DNA of 64,000 nt from Melioribacter sp. (GTDB taxonomy: Bacteria > Bacteroidota > Ignavibacteria > Ignavibacteriales > Melioribacteraceae), in assembly GCA_020723965.1 (NCBI GenBank), contig DYHW01000002.1, positions 248,001-312,000 on the forward strand. Direction: 5' to 3'. The notes beneath the pieces are model-generated. The model saw only the letters and a list, made by a program, of their open reading frames with translations, did no database searches and had not been told where the DNA came from. Shown in pieces: positions 1 through 6,835 of this stretch (positions are counted from its first letter, which is position 1; every line of letters begins with the position of its first letter). A program made the position numbers and the translations under genes.

Positions 1-828
1 TGGAATATTGCTGCTTCGTTAGAGAAGCCATTTAGCGGCGGTTTGTTTGCAAAAGCTGCTTACAGCTATGGTGAAGCAAAAAATACTATTGACCCGGGTT
101 CAATTGCTATCGGTTCATGGGTTAATAATCAGCATCCTGGTGATCCAAACAACCCTGGTGTAGCTTTCTCTTTTAACTCACCTGGACATAGAGTTTTTGC
201 TATGGCTTCCTACCGCATGGAATATTTTGATTTTGGCGCAACTACCTTTTCATTATACTGGGAAGGACGCACAATTGGCAATACAAGCTATGCATTTAGC
301 GGCGACTTGAACGGAGACGGCGGCACAACCAATGACTTGATTTATATTCCTAAAGATAATTCTGAAATGAATTTTGAGACATATACTGTTACCGTAGCGG
401 GTGTAACAAGAACTTTCACAGCCGCAGAACAAGCAGCAGCTTGGGACGCCTTCATAAAGCAAGATGCATATCTCAGCAAAAATCGTGGCAAGTATGCTGA
501 ACGCGGCGCTGTTTTCCTCCCAATGGTTTATAGAGCAGACTTTAGCATTGCGCAGGAAGTATTCGCCGAATTTCTGGGTGAACGCAATACTCTACAGCTT
601 AGAGTGGATATTGATAACGTTACCAACTTGATCAATAAAAACTGGGGTGTAAGTCAACGGCTTGTTACAACAACACCTTTAATTGCACGCCCCGCTGACG
701 CTCAAGGTAGAGCTTTGTACAGATTGAGAAATATCGGCACAGATCTCATTTCTAAATCTTTGGAACAAACTGCCTCACCAAGTGATGTTTACAGATTCCA
801 ATTTACTATAAGGTACATGTTTAACTAA
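1..828 (+). CDS. TonB-dependent receptor, Oar-like, C-terminal part
   Basis: The reading frame is open from the first base, so the gene begins before the window and only its last 275 residues are seen. The sequence alternates short amphipathic strands with loops, as expected for the end of an outer-membrane beta-barrel. The stretch DLNGDGGTTNDLIYIP and the later NTLQLRVDIDNVTNLINKNWG resemble the C-terminal barrel of Oar-like TonB-dependent receptors common in Bacteroidota. It ends in FTIRYMFN, a terminal strand with aromatic residues at alternating positions, typical of BAM-inserted proteins. The plug and any carboxypeptidase-like N-terminal domain lie outside. The substrate cannot be told. 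A rho-independent terminator follows 20 bases after the stop. Confidence 0.8.
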   Translation, partial: WNIAASLEKPFSGGLFAKAAYSYGEAKNTIDPGSIAIGSWVNNQHPGDPNNPGVAFSFNSPGHRVFAMASYRMEYFDFGATTFSLYWEGRTIGNTSYAFSGDLNGDGGTTNDLIYIPKDNSEMNFETYTVTVAGVTRTFTAAEQAAAWDAFIKQDAYLSKNRGKYAERGAVFLPMVYRADFSIAQEVFAEFLGERNTLQLRVDIDNVTNLINKNWGVSQRLVTTTPLIARPADAQGRALYRLRNIGTDLISKSLEQTASPSDVYRFQFTIRYMFN

Positions 829-848
829 CAAAACATGCAATTTTATAA

Positions 849-882
849 GGGCTGTCTCAAAAAAGGCAGCCCTTTTTGTTTT
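849..882 (+). terminator. Rho-independent terminator after the TonB receptor gene
   Basis: GGGCTGTC at 849-856 pairs with GGCAGCCC at 865-872 (8 bp, one G-U), with an A-rich 8-nt loop and a T-rich tail (TTTTTGTTTT). Confidence 0.88.
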
Positions 883-964
883 AAAGAAGAGTTTATAGAA
901 ATAAATTTGTGAAGTCTTATCTGATTTAAATAGACAAAATAGAGTCTCAACGAAAGAGGTAAAA

Positions 965-1462
965 TTATTTGTAGTTTGTGAATTGAACTGGAAAATCCAA
1001 GTCTGCTTCTTTCAACATTTTTATCACTGCTTGCAGATCGTCTATCTTTGATGCTGTTACTCTGACCTGTTCATCCTGAATTTGCGCATTCACTTTTAAC
1101 TTGCTCTCTTTAATCATCTTCGTAATCAATTTTGCATTTTCTTTAGAGATTCCGCTCTGTAGTAAAATGATTTGTTTTAATCTTCCTGCAGCCGCCGGTT
1201 CGGGTTCATTCAGTTTCATTGCCTTTAAGGAAATGCCCCGCTTAATAAATTTTGATTGAAGAATATCAATTGATTGTTTTCTTGAATAATCGTCTTTTGT
1301 GTTAAGAAGTATCTGCTTCTCTTTTTTATTTAAGAATAATTCAGTGTGCGAATCTTTAAGATCATACCGCTGCTGTATTTCTTTTATTGCCTGATTGAGT
1401 GCGTTATCTGCTTCTTGAAAATCGATTTCTGAAATAACATCAAAGGAATGATTGACTGCCAT
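965..1462 (-). CDS. yajQ: YajQ family nucleotide-binding protein
   Basis: This 165-residue protein matches the usual length of the YajQ/DUF520 family. The N-terminus SFDVISEIDFQEADNAL and the C-terminal KVNAQIQDEQVRVTASK followed by DDLQAVI and DFPVQFTNYK are the two most conserved family blocks. Members have two ferredoxin-like domains and bind nucleotides; some bind cyclic di-GMP and act with transcription factors, but no partner is visible here. It is transcribed away from the receptor gene upstream and stands alone, so its regulation cannot be read from context. The assignment to family is firm; the cellular role is not. Confidence 0.92.
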   Translation of the reverse strand: MAVNHSFDVISEIDFQEADNALNQAIKEIQQRYDLKDSHTELFLNKKEKQILLNTKDDYSRKQSIDILQSKFIKRGISLKAMKLNEPEPAAAGRLKQIILLQSGISKENAKLITKMIKESKLKVNAQIQDEQVRVTASKIDDLQAVIKMLKEADLDFPVQFTNYK

Positions 1463-1583
1463 AATTTTACTCTCAAATAAATGTTGTCTGCATTACTATG
1501 TTATGTTACACAATTCAAAACAAACTTGCCAGTTGCTAGATGGGTTATGACTGAATGTTCTTAATCCTAATTTTAATATTTTG

Positions 1584-1642
1584 TCGGGGTGGGGAGATTC
1601 GAACTCCCGACCTTGTCGCCGAAAGCGCCACGCGCTAACGGG
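1584..1642 (-). pseudogene. tRNA 3'-portion fragment, distal copy
   Basis: On the minus strand this 59-nt segment reads as the D-arm 3' half, an anticodon-arm-length segment, variable loop, T arm (GGGAGTTCGAATCTCCC) and acceptor 3' strand CACCCCGA of a tRNA. The 5' acceptor strand and the start of the D arm are missing, so it cannot fold as a complete tRNA. It is identical to the copy at 1775-1833. Compared with the intact tRNA-Pro at 2086-2160, the D-loop has one base fewer and the anticodon arm is entirely different, while the T arm and acceptor strand are the same. Confidence 0.8.
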
Positions 1643-1766
1643 ATTTTTGTTTATCATCTAAATATCTTGAAATACCTCTATTCTTTATTTTCATTTCAAA
1701 TTGATAGGCTTCATAGAATTTGTTATTTGAATTACTGAACAAAATATAAATGAAATATTTACTCAT
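1635..1766 (-). pseudogene. Internally deleted GIY-YIG copy (43 codons)
   Basis: This short frame keeps the first 18 and last 25 residues of the neighbouring 83-residue nuclease and lacks exactly 40 codons between them, so the frame is preserved. The deletion removes the G of the GIY-YIG core, the RRLTEHNSG helix and the following basic segment, so catalysis should be lost. A 2-base CA microhomology lies at the junction. The remaining sequence is otherwise almost identical to the full copy, differing near CTTTATTTTC versus CTTGATTTTC, so the duplication looks recent. Confidence 0.75.
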
Positions 1767-1774
1767 AGAATTTG

Positions 1775-1833
1775 TCGGGGTGGGGAGATTCGAACTCCCG
1801 ACCTTGTCGCCGAAAGCGCCACGCGCTAACGGG
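1775..1833 (-). pseudogene. tRNA 3'-portion fragment, proximal copy
   Basis: The 59 nt are identical to 1584-1642. The fragment begins in the D arm (CCCGTTAGCGCG) and runs to the discriminator base. The TAG stop of the GIY-YIG gene (1826-1828) is the TAG of the GTTAGC D-loop motif, so the coding sequence and the fragment overlap. A one-base-shorter D-loop and an anticodon arm with a G-A mismatch separate it from the intact tRNA-Pro. Confidence 0.8.
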
Positions 1834-2077
1834 ATTTTTGTTTATCATCTAAATATCTTGAAATACCTCTATTCTTGATTTTCATTTCAAATTGATAGGC
1901 TTCAGATTTAGAGTTGCATTCTTTGAAATATATTAATTCCCAAGGCAAACCGGATTTAGTAGATTTAGAACGACCGGAATTGTGTTCGGTTAATCTTCGT
2001 TGTAAGTTGTTGGTGGAACCAACATAGAATTTGTTATTTGAATTACTGAACAAAATATAAATGAAATATTTACTCAT
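1826..2077 (-). CDS. Small GIY-YIG nuclease domain protein
   Basis: The 83 residues form a single GIY-YIG domain: FIYIL at the start, FYVGSTNNLQRRLTEHNSG with the catalytic-type Tyr, Arg and His, and EAYQFEMKIKN, whose glutamate should bind the metal. This is the size of the UPF0213/YhbQ-like stand-alone group, which has no separate DNA-binding domain. The ATG is 8 bases downstream of the tRNA-Pro 3' end, so the gene may be co-transcribed with the tRNA and freed by tRNA processing; no Shine-Dalgarno sequence fits in the gap. The C-terminal SR-stop is read from tRNA-derived sequence. Whether it cuts tRNA genes is inference. Confidence 0.85.
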   Translation of the reverse strand: MSKYFIYILFSNSNNKFYVGSTNNLQRRLTEHNSGRSKSTKSGLPWELIYFKECNSKSEAYQFEMKIKNRGISRYLDDKQKSR

Positions 2078-2085
2078 AGAATTTG

Positions 2086-2160
2086 TCGGGGTGGGGAGAT
2101 TCGAACTCCCGACCTCTTCGTCCCGAACGAAGCGCGCTAACCGGGCTGCGCTACACCCCG
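2086..2160 (-). tRNA. tRNA-Pro (anticodon CGG)
   Basis: The minus strand folds as a complete tRNA: acceptor CGGGGTG/CACCCCG, D arm GCGC/GCGC, anticodon stem CTTCG/CGAAG with loop TTCGGGA, T arm GGGAG-TTCGAAT-CTCCC and discriminator A. The anticodon CGG reads proline CCG. No CCA is encoded; CAAATTCT follows directly. Confidence 0.95.
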
Positions 2161-2271
2161 AAATGAATGAATCTAAAATAAAATTTTTTTATGTCAGAAA
2201 AAAAACGAAAGTTTTATAACAAAATTGTTCGGTACAAGGTTAAATTGTTACAAACATTAAAAAAAAATAGT

Positions 2272-2299
2272 TTGATAGATCAATCATTATAGTTATAAC
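2272..2299 (+). promoter_or_regulatory. Possible pyr operon promoter
   Basis: TTGATA (2272-2277) and TATAAC (2294-2299) are spaced by 16 bases and lie about 90 bases before the PyrR-type hairpin, a suitable place for a leader transcript to start. The match is moderate and the region is AT-rich, so it may be chance. Confidence 0.3.
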
Positions 2300-2385
2300 T
2301 AACCATTGGGGGGTGCGGAACAAGAATTTTTTTATCTGGCACTTTGTTATTAACATTTTTTGCTCTAACTTTAAGCAAGAAAATA

Positions 2386-2418
2386 TCCTTTAATTTTATC
2401 CAGAGAGATAAACAAGGA
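2386..2418 (+). promoter_or_regulatory. PyrR-binding-type hairpin in the pyr leader
   Basis: TCCTT (2386-2390) pairs with AAGGA (2414-2418), then an asymmetric internal loop, then TTTATC (2395-2400) pairs with GATAAA (2407-2412) around a CAGAGA terminal loop. The loop region ATCCAGAGAGA closely follows the PyrR-binding loop consensus known from Bacillus pyr attenuators, where the hairpin is an anti-antiterminator with this same bulged layout. It sits 35 bases before a terminator and 72 bases before pyrR. Confidence 0.65.
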
Positions 2419-2452
2419 ATGAACAATAAAAATAAAAAAACAAAAATGGAGA

Positions 2453-2487
2453 CCTCGAAGACTGAAAAGTCAACGAGGATTTTTTTT
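2453..2487 (+). terminator. Attenuator terminator before pyrR
   Basis: CCTCG (2453-2457) pairs with CGAGG (2474-2478) and an inner GACT/AGTC stem closes a GAAA tetraloop; eight T residues follow at 2480-2487. The ATG of pyrR is only 2 bases after the T run, and the sole SD-like sequence (CGAGG) is the 3' arm of the stem. The hairpin should therefore both stop transcription and hide the ribosome site. Confidence 0.75.
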
Positions 2488-2489
2488 AT

Positions 2490-3038
2490 ATGGAAATAAA
2501 AGCAAAACTAATTGATGAAGAAGGATTTAACCGAACAATCACACGTCTTGCGCACGAAATTCTCGAAAAGAATAAAGGTTCAAAAAATCTTGTGTTGATT
2601 GGAATGCGGACACGGGGCGAATTTATTGCAGAGCGGATCAAACAAAAAATAAAAGAGATAGACAATTCAGAACCGAGTTATGGCGTTCTTGATGTAACGC
2701 TTTACCGTGATGATTTTCGCAAACGTCTGAAGCAGCCGGAAATTTCTGTAACTAATATTACGTTTGATGTAAACGACCGCGATATAATTTTGATTGACGA
2801 TGTTCTTTATACGGGAAGAACTGTTCGCGCCGCGCTTGATGCACTGATGGACCTCGGAAGACCCAGCACTATTCAGCTTTGTGTTTTGGTAGATCGCGGA
2901 CACAGAGAATTACCTATCAAAGCAGATTTTATTGGAAAGAATATTCCAACATCAATAAACGAGGAAGTTCGCGTCCGAATAAAAGAAACAGACGGTGAAG
3001 ATGCGGTTTATCTAATAAACGCTCCAAGTAAAAATTAG
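2490..3038 (+). CDS. pyrR: Bifunctional PyrR regulator / uracil phosphoribosyltransferase
   Basis: The 182-residue product has the PRPP-binding motif DIILIDDVLYTGRTVRAAL at about residues 97-114, the diagnostic type I phosphoribosyltransferase signature with the acidic pair. Length and flanks (LIGMRTRGEFIAERI, VLVDRGHRELPIKADFIG) are those of PyrR, which binds pyr mRNA leaders in response to UMP/UTP and also makes UMP from uracil. It is the first gene of a pyrR-pyrB-pyrC run with 10-base gaps, behind an attenuator with a PyrR-type hairpin, which supports the regulatory role. The start ATG is fixed by the terminator immediately before it. Confidence 0.95.
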   Translation: MEIKAKLIDEEGFNRTITRLAHEILEKNKGSKNLVLIGMRTRGEFIAERIKQKIKEIDNSEPSYGVLDVTLYRDDFRKRLKQPEISVTNITFDVNDRDIILIDDVLYTGRTVRAALDALMDLGRPSTIQLCVLVDRGHRELPIKADFIGKNIPTSINEEVRVRIKETDGEDAVYLINAPSKN

Positions 3039-3048
3039 AGAGAAAAAA

Positions 3049-3972
3049 ATGTCATTATCAAGCAGACACTTATTAGGACTAAACGGAGTTCCGAAGGAAG
3101 ATATTCAACTTATTCTTGATACGGCAAGAACATTCCGCGAAGTTCTTGAAAGACCGATCAAAAAAGTGCCAACGTTGCAAGGCAAAACAATAGTAAATCT
3201 TTTTTATGAAAATTCGACGCGCACAAGAATCTCTTTCGAACTTGCTCAGAAAAGACTATCGGCGGACACTATAAATTTTACAACTTCTGCTAGCAGCGCA
3301 AAAAAGGGGGAAACGTTCAAAGATACTGTGCGTAATATTGAAGCGATGAAAGTTGATATGATTATTGTGCGTCATCAATCTGCAGGCGTTCCGCAGTACT
3401 TAACTCGTATTTCAAAAGCGAATATCATAAATGCAGGCGATGGCTTGCATGAACATCCAACGCAAGGTTTGCTGGATATCTATTCAATTATTGAAAAGAA
3501 AGGAAGATTGGAAGGATTGAACGTGTGTATTGCAGGTGATATTGCGCATAGCCGTGTAGCACTTTCTAATATTTTTGGTTTGAAGACAATGGGCGCAAAT
3601 GTTTCTGTTTGCGGACCAACAACAATGATTCCTGCCGGAATTGAATCGCTCGGTGTTAAGGTTTACAATAATATAGATAAAGCAATAGCTGAAAATAATG
3701 TTTTGAACGTTTTGAGAATTCAACTTGAGCGCGATGCGGGAAGAAGAATTCCTTCATTGCGCGAGTATCATCAATATTTTGGAATAACAGCAGAGCGGCT
3801 TGAAAAACGCAATAAAGAAATTTTGATATTGCATCCGGGACCTATTAACCGGGGCGTTGAAATATCTTCAGAAGTTGCCGATGGTCCATATCAAGTTATT
3901 TTAGATCAAGTTACTAACGGTGTTGCTGTAAGAATGGCGGTTCTTTATCTGCTTGGAACAATGCATAATTAA
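3049..3972 (+). CDS. pyrB: Aspartate carbamoyltransferase catalytic subunit
   Basis: It makes N-carbamoyl-aspartate from carbamoyl phosphate and aspartate, the first committed step of pyrimidine synthesis. The carbamoyl phosphate loop STRTR is at residues 56-60, HPTQ at 136-139, and HPGPINRGVEI near the end; the total of 307 residues is normal for a catalytic chain. No pyrI regulatory chain is adjacent, so the enzyme is probably a trimer controlled at RNA level through PyrR. It follows pyrR after 10 bases with GAGAG as SD and precedes pyrC by 10 bases. Confidence 0.96.
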   Translation: MSLSSRHLLGLNGVPKEDIQLILDTARTFREVLERPIKKVPTLQGKTIVNLFYENSTRTRISFELAQKRLSADTINFTTSASSAKKGETFKDTVRNIEAMKVDMIIVRHQSAGVPQYLTRISKANIINAGDGLHEHPTQGLLDIYSIIEKKGRLEGLNVCIAGDIAHSRVALSNIFGLKTMGANVSVCGPTTMIPAGIESLGVKVYNNIDKAIAENNVLNVLRIQLERDAGRRIPSLREYHQYFGITAERLEKRNKEILILHPGPINRGVEISSEVADGPYQVILDQVTNGVAVRMAVLYLLGTMHN

Positions 3973-3982
3973 AAGGTGAAAA

Positions 3983-5272
3983 ATGAAAATCGTTCTTAAA
4001 CAAGTTAACCTTCTTCACCCCGGACAAAAGTTAAATGAGAAAAATGATTTATTGATCGAGGAGGGGATCATAAAAAAAATCGGCGGCTTGGATGAAGAAG
4101 ATTTCAAATTGGCAAAGGTTTATGATTTTGAAAATAAATATTGTGTGCCGGGATTCTTTGATATGCATGTTCACTTGCGTGAACCTGGGCGCGAAGATGA
4201 AGAAACAATTGAGACCGGATGCAACGCCGCCGCTGCAGGCGGATTTACTGCAGTAGCTTGCATGCCGAATACAAACCCTCCAATCGATTCCGCAGAGATC
4301 GTTCGGTTCATCAAAGAAAAATCTTCAAAACATCTTGTTGATGTTTACCCTGTAGCAGCGGCAACACTTGCAAGAAAAGGGGAATCAATTGCTCCTATGC
4401 TCGAACTTTACGATGCCGGCGCCGTTGCTTTTTCTGACGACGGTTCGGCAATCAAAACAGCAGGTATCTTAAGAAACGCTCTCGAATATTCACGTATGAT
4501 AAATGCGCCCATAATAGAGCATTGCGAAGAGGAAACACTTGCTGATGGCGCAATGAATGAAAGTTTTACTTCTACTATTCTTGGTTTACCCGGAATTCCA
4601 AATGTAGCCGAAGATATAATTGTGATGCGCGATATCATGCTTGCTGAATTTACAGGCGGTAAAGTTCACATTGCCCATATTAGTTCAAAAAATGCGGTTG
4701 ATCTAGTCCGCCAAGCGAAAAAGAGAGGCATTAGAATAACAGCCGAGGTAGCTCCGCATCATTTCACTTTAACTGAAGAAATGCTGAAAACCTTTGATAC
4801 AAATTATAAAATGAATCCACCTCTGCGAACACGTGTTGATGTTGAAGCTTTGATTGAAGGATTAAAAGATGGAACAATTGACTGTATAGCAAGCGACCAT
4901 GCCCCCCATTCTATAGAGGAAAAAGAGATGGAATTTATTTTTGCACCCAATGGAATTTTAGGACTCGAGACTCAAATCGGGTTAGTATTTAGTGAACTTG
5001 TTCACAAAAAGCATTTAACTCTTAATCAAGTAATTGAAAAATTTGCAGTCAACCCAAGAAAAATTTTAAACATTCCAGTTCCTTTGATCAAAGAAGGGGA
5101 AGCAGCAAACCTTACAATTATAGACCCGGATTTAATTTGGACTGTAGATATTTCCAAATTCAAATCGAAGGCGAGGAACTCTCCATTTGACAAGCGGCTG
5201 CTGGCGGGCAGATCTATTTCGGTTATAAACAACCGTAAAATGTTCTTCGAGGAGAAGTTTTTTGCAATTTAA
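3983..5272 (+). CDS. pyrC: Dihydroorotase, class I
   Basis: The 429-residue amidohydrolase closes carbamoyl-aspartate to dihydroorotate. The metal motif HVHLREPG lies at residues 62-69 and the catalytic/metal segment ASDHAPHS has its Asp at 305. The length and the DPDLIWTVD C-terminal region fit the class I (long) type, often partnered with PyrB in bacteria of this group. It ends the pyrRBC run: GGTGAAAA gives a weak SD and the next gene is 190 bases away. That intergenic stretch is T-rich but shows no clear terminator stem. Confidence 0.95.
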   Translation: MKIVLKQVNLLHPGQKLNEKNDLLIEEGIIKKIGGLDEEDFKLAKVYDFENKYCVPGFFDMHVHLREPGREDEETIETGCNAAAAGGFTAVACMPNTNPPIDSAEIVRFIKEKSSKHLVDVYPVAAATLARKGESIAPMLELYDAGAVAFSDDGSAIKTAGILRNALEYSRMINAPIIEHCEEETLADGAMNESFTSTILGLPGIPNVAEDIIVMRDIMLAEFTGGKVHIAHISSKNAVDLVRQAKKRGIRITAEVAPHHFTLTEEMLKTFDTNYKMNPPLRTRVDVEALIEGLKDGTIDCIASDHAPHSIEEKEMEFIFAPNGILGLETQIGLVFSELVHKKHLTLNQVIEKFAVNPRKILNIPVPLIKEGEAANLTIIDPDLIWTVDISKFKSKARNSPFDKRLLAGRSISVINNRKMFFEEKFFAI

Positions 5273-5462
5273 TTTTTATATTTTTTTTATTGAGTTGTTC
5301 AGTAATTGATACAGTGCTGTTCATTCTTTTTTTCTCAACCGAGTCTTTCATCTTTGCCCAACGCTTAAATCGAACCGTAAAAAGATTTTTTTCAGATATC
5401 TAAAATTTTTTTTTGGCATTGCAATTGTCATATATAAGATCAGAATTATTACGGAGGATGCT

Positions 5463-6296
5463 ATGAAAATTAGAAGATCAATTTTAACCGCTGCGGTACT
5501 TAGCGCTATATTTTTCCTTTCAGGATGCAATAATCTTCACGAATATTATGATGATATTCCGCCTTCACCGCCCCGTAATGTTAAAACAGTAACAGGCGAT
5601 AACCGGGTTGATATTTTCTGGGATAGAAATCCCGAAAGTGACATTGCAGGCTATAATGTTTATTTCAGTTATTCATACGAAGGAAAGTATACTTTAATTG
5701 GCAGTACAATTAAAACAAGTTTTATCGATGCAAAGGCAAAGAATGAAATAACATATTACTATGGCGTAACTGCATATGATTACGCCGGAAACGAAAGTAA
5801 ACTGAGCGATGATGTTGTTTACGATACTCCTCGTCCCGAAGGTTTTAACCAAGCTGTTTTTGATTATAGACGCTCACCAAATAATTCCGGCTATGACTTC
5901 AGCAAATTTCTTGTTGTTCCGTATAATGACAAAGCAGCCGACTTCTTTTTTGAAAATTATAACGGGCAATATTTCATAAACGTATGGGATGATTCCGATA
6001 TACAAGATATGGGAGCTACAAAAGATATTTGGGATATAAGCTATGCGCCAATGACAGGCTGGGTTCCAATTAAACCAAATGAAAATATAAAATATGTTGA
6101 AGCGAAAGTTGGCAATACTTACGTGATATGGACATGGGATAATCACTTTGCCAAGATAAGAGTAAGTAACATTACTAGGGAACGGATGGTCTTTGATTGG
6201 GCTTATCAACTTGTTGAAGGTAATAGGGAATTAAAAGTCAGAAATGTCCCGGGTGAAAGAAAATCTTTACCGATTAGAATAGAAAAGAATTATTAA
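5463..6296 (+). CDS. Fibronectin type III lipoprotein of unknown function
   Basis: A signal sequence ends in the lipobox LSGC (Cys22), so the 277-residue protein should be lipid-anchored. Residues about 34-118 form one FnIII domain: PPSPPRNVKTVTGDNRVDIFW, then NVYFSYS and YYYGVTAYDYAGNESKLSD, with the usual Trp and Tyr core. The remaining 160 residues are rich in aromatic residues (IWTWDNHFAKIRVSNIT) and match nothing I recognise. A strong SD (GGAGG) precedes the ATG, and a terminator follows, so it is likely a single-gene unit. A surface or periplasmic binding role is only a guess. Confidence 0.85.
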   Translation: MKIRRSILTAAVLSAIFFLSGCNNLHEYYDDIPPSPPRNVKTVTGDNRVDIFWDRNPESDIAGYNVYFSYSYEGKYTLIGSTIKTSFIDAKAKNEITYYYGVTAYDYAGNESKLSDDVVYDTPRPEGFNQAVFDYRRSPNNSGYDFSKFLVVPYNDKAADFFFENYNGQYFINVWDDSDIQDMGATKDIWDISYAPMTGWVPIKPNENIKYVEAKVGNTYVIWTWDNHFAKIRVSNITRERMVFDWAYQLVEGNRELKVRNVPGERKSLPIRIEKNY

Positions 6297-6325
6297 GTTT
6301 CTTTTACGGCATACAACTCCTTCTT

Positions 6326-6353
6326 AAAGCATACCGTAATGGTATGCTTTTTT
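6326..6353 (+). terminator. Rho-independent terminator after the FnIII lipoprotein gene
   Basis: AAAGCATACC (6326-6335) and GGTATGCTTT (6341-6350) form a perfect stem with a GTAAT loop, running into a T tract. Confidence 0.9.
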
Positions 6354-6399
6354 ATTTCTTTTAATTATTTTGGTTATAATAAAAGCAGAAATAATAAGA

Positions 6400-6834
6400 A
6401 TGAAAAGATTGATAAAAAATATTGCAATGCTTTTTACTTTTTTATTCGTTTTGTTCTCGAATCAAAAAGTTCTTGCGCAAGATTTCAAATCGAAAGAGGC
6501 GTTAAAAATTTTTGCAAGAATTGAAGAAGGAATAAATACAGGTTCGATCGATAAATTTTCAAACTATTTTGCTAATAGAAATTATTTAAGTCTCACCAAT
6601 GGTGTTGCAGGCTATTATAGCGCGAATCAATCTTATTACGTAATAAAAGATTTTTTGAGCGTAACACAACCGCTCAATTTTAAGTTAACTAATATTGTAA
6701 CAGAAACATCCGCTCCGTTTGCAGCCGGCAGCTTGCGTTATATAAGCAACGGCATTAGAGGAACAGCAACAGTTTTCATTTCTCTGCAGTTCATCGAAAA
6801 TCAATGGAGAATATCTCAAATAACCGTGAATTGA
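6400..6834 (+). CDS. Secreted DUF4783 family protein
   Basis: The 144-residue product starts with a signal peptide (MKRLIKNIAML...VLAQD) and continues with a small alpha/beta fold of the SnoaL/NTF2-like sort: FARIEEGINTGSIDKFSNYF, a segment that ends ISLQFIENQWRISQITVN. It resembles DUF4783 proteins of Bacteroidota. An in-frame TTG at 6370 would add ten residues before the signal peptide, so the ATG at 6400 is preferred. It ends one base before the kinase gene start, so the two are probably co-transcribed. Function unknown; a periplasmic role next to a membrane sensor is possible. Confidence 0.75.
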   Translation: MKRLIKNIAMLFTFLFVLFSNQKVLAQDFKSKEALKIFARIEEGINTGSIDKFSNYFANRNYLSLTNGVAGYYSANQSYYVIKDFLSVTQPLNFKLTNIVTETSAPFAAGSLRYISNGIRGTATVFISLQFIENQWRISQITVN

Positions 6835-6835
6835 A

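Larger units (their letters stand above)
1584..2085 (-). mobile_element. Tandem GIY-YIG/tRNA-fragment cassette
   Basis: Reading along the minus strand from the tRNA-Pro gene, the same unit occurs twice: an 8-nt spacer CAAATTCT, a GIY-YIG reading frame, and a 59-nt tRNA 3' portion. The first unit is 311 bp and complete; the second is 191 bp and has lost 120 bp inside the nuclease frame. The nuclease stop codon lies inside the tRNA fragment in both. A mobile or homing-like origin is inferred from the nuclease family, the repeated tRNA ends and the deletion derivative. Simple tandem duplication by recombination between tRNA repeats could give the second unit. Confidence 0.5.

Noticed and set aside
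1584-1833. The two tRNA fragments as additional functional tRNA genes
   Set aside because: Each lacks the 5' acceptor strand and half of the D arm, and the anticodon stem has a mismatch, so no cloverleaf can form.
2280-2340. G-rich GGGGGGTGCGG stretch in the pyr leader as a G-quadruplex or riboswitch
   Set aside because: Only one G tract is present and no conserved riboswitch core could be made out.
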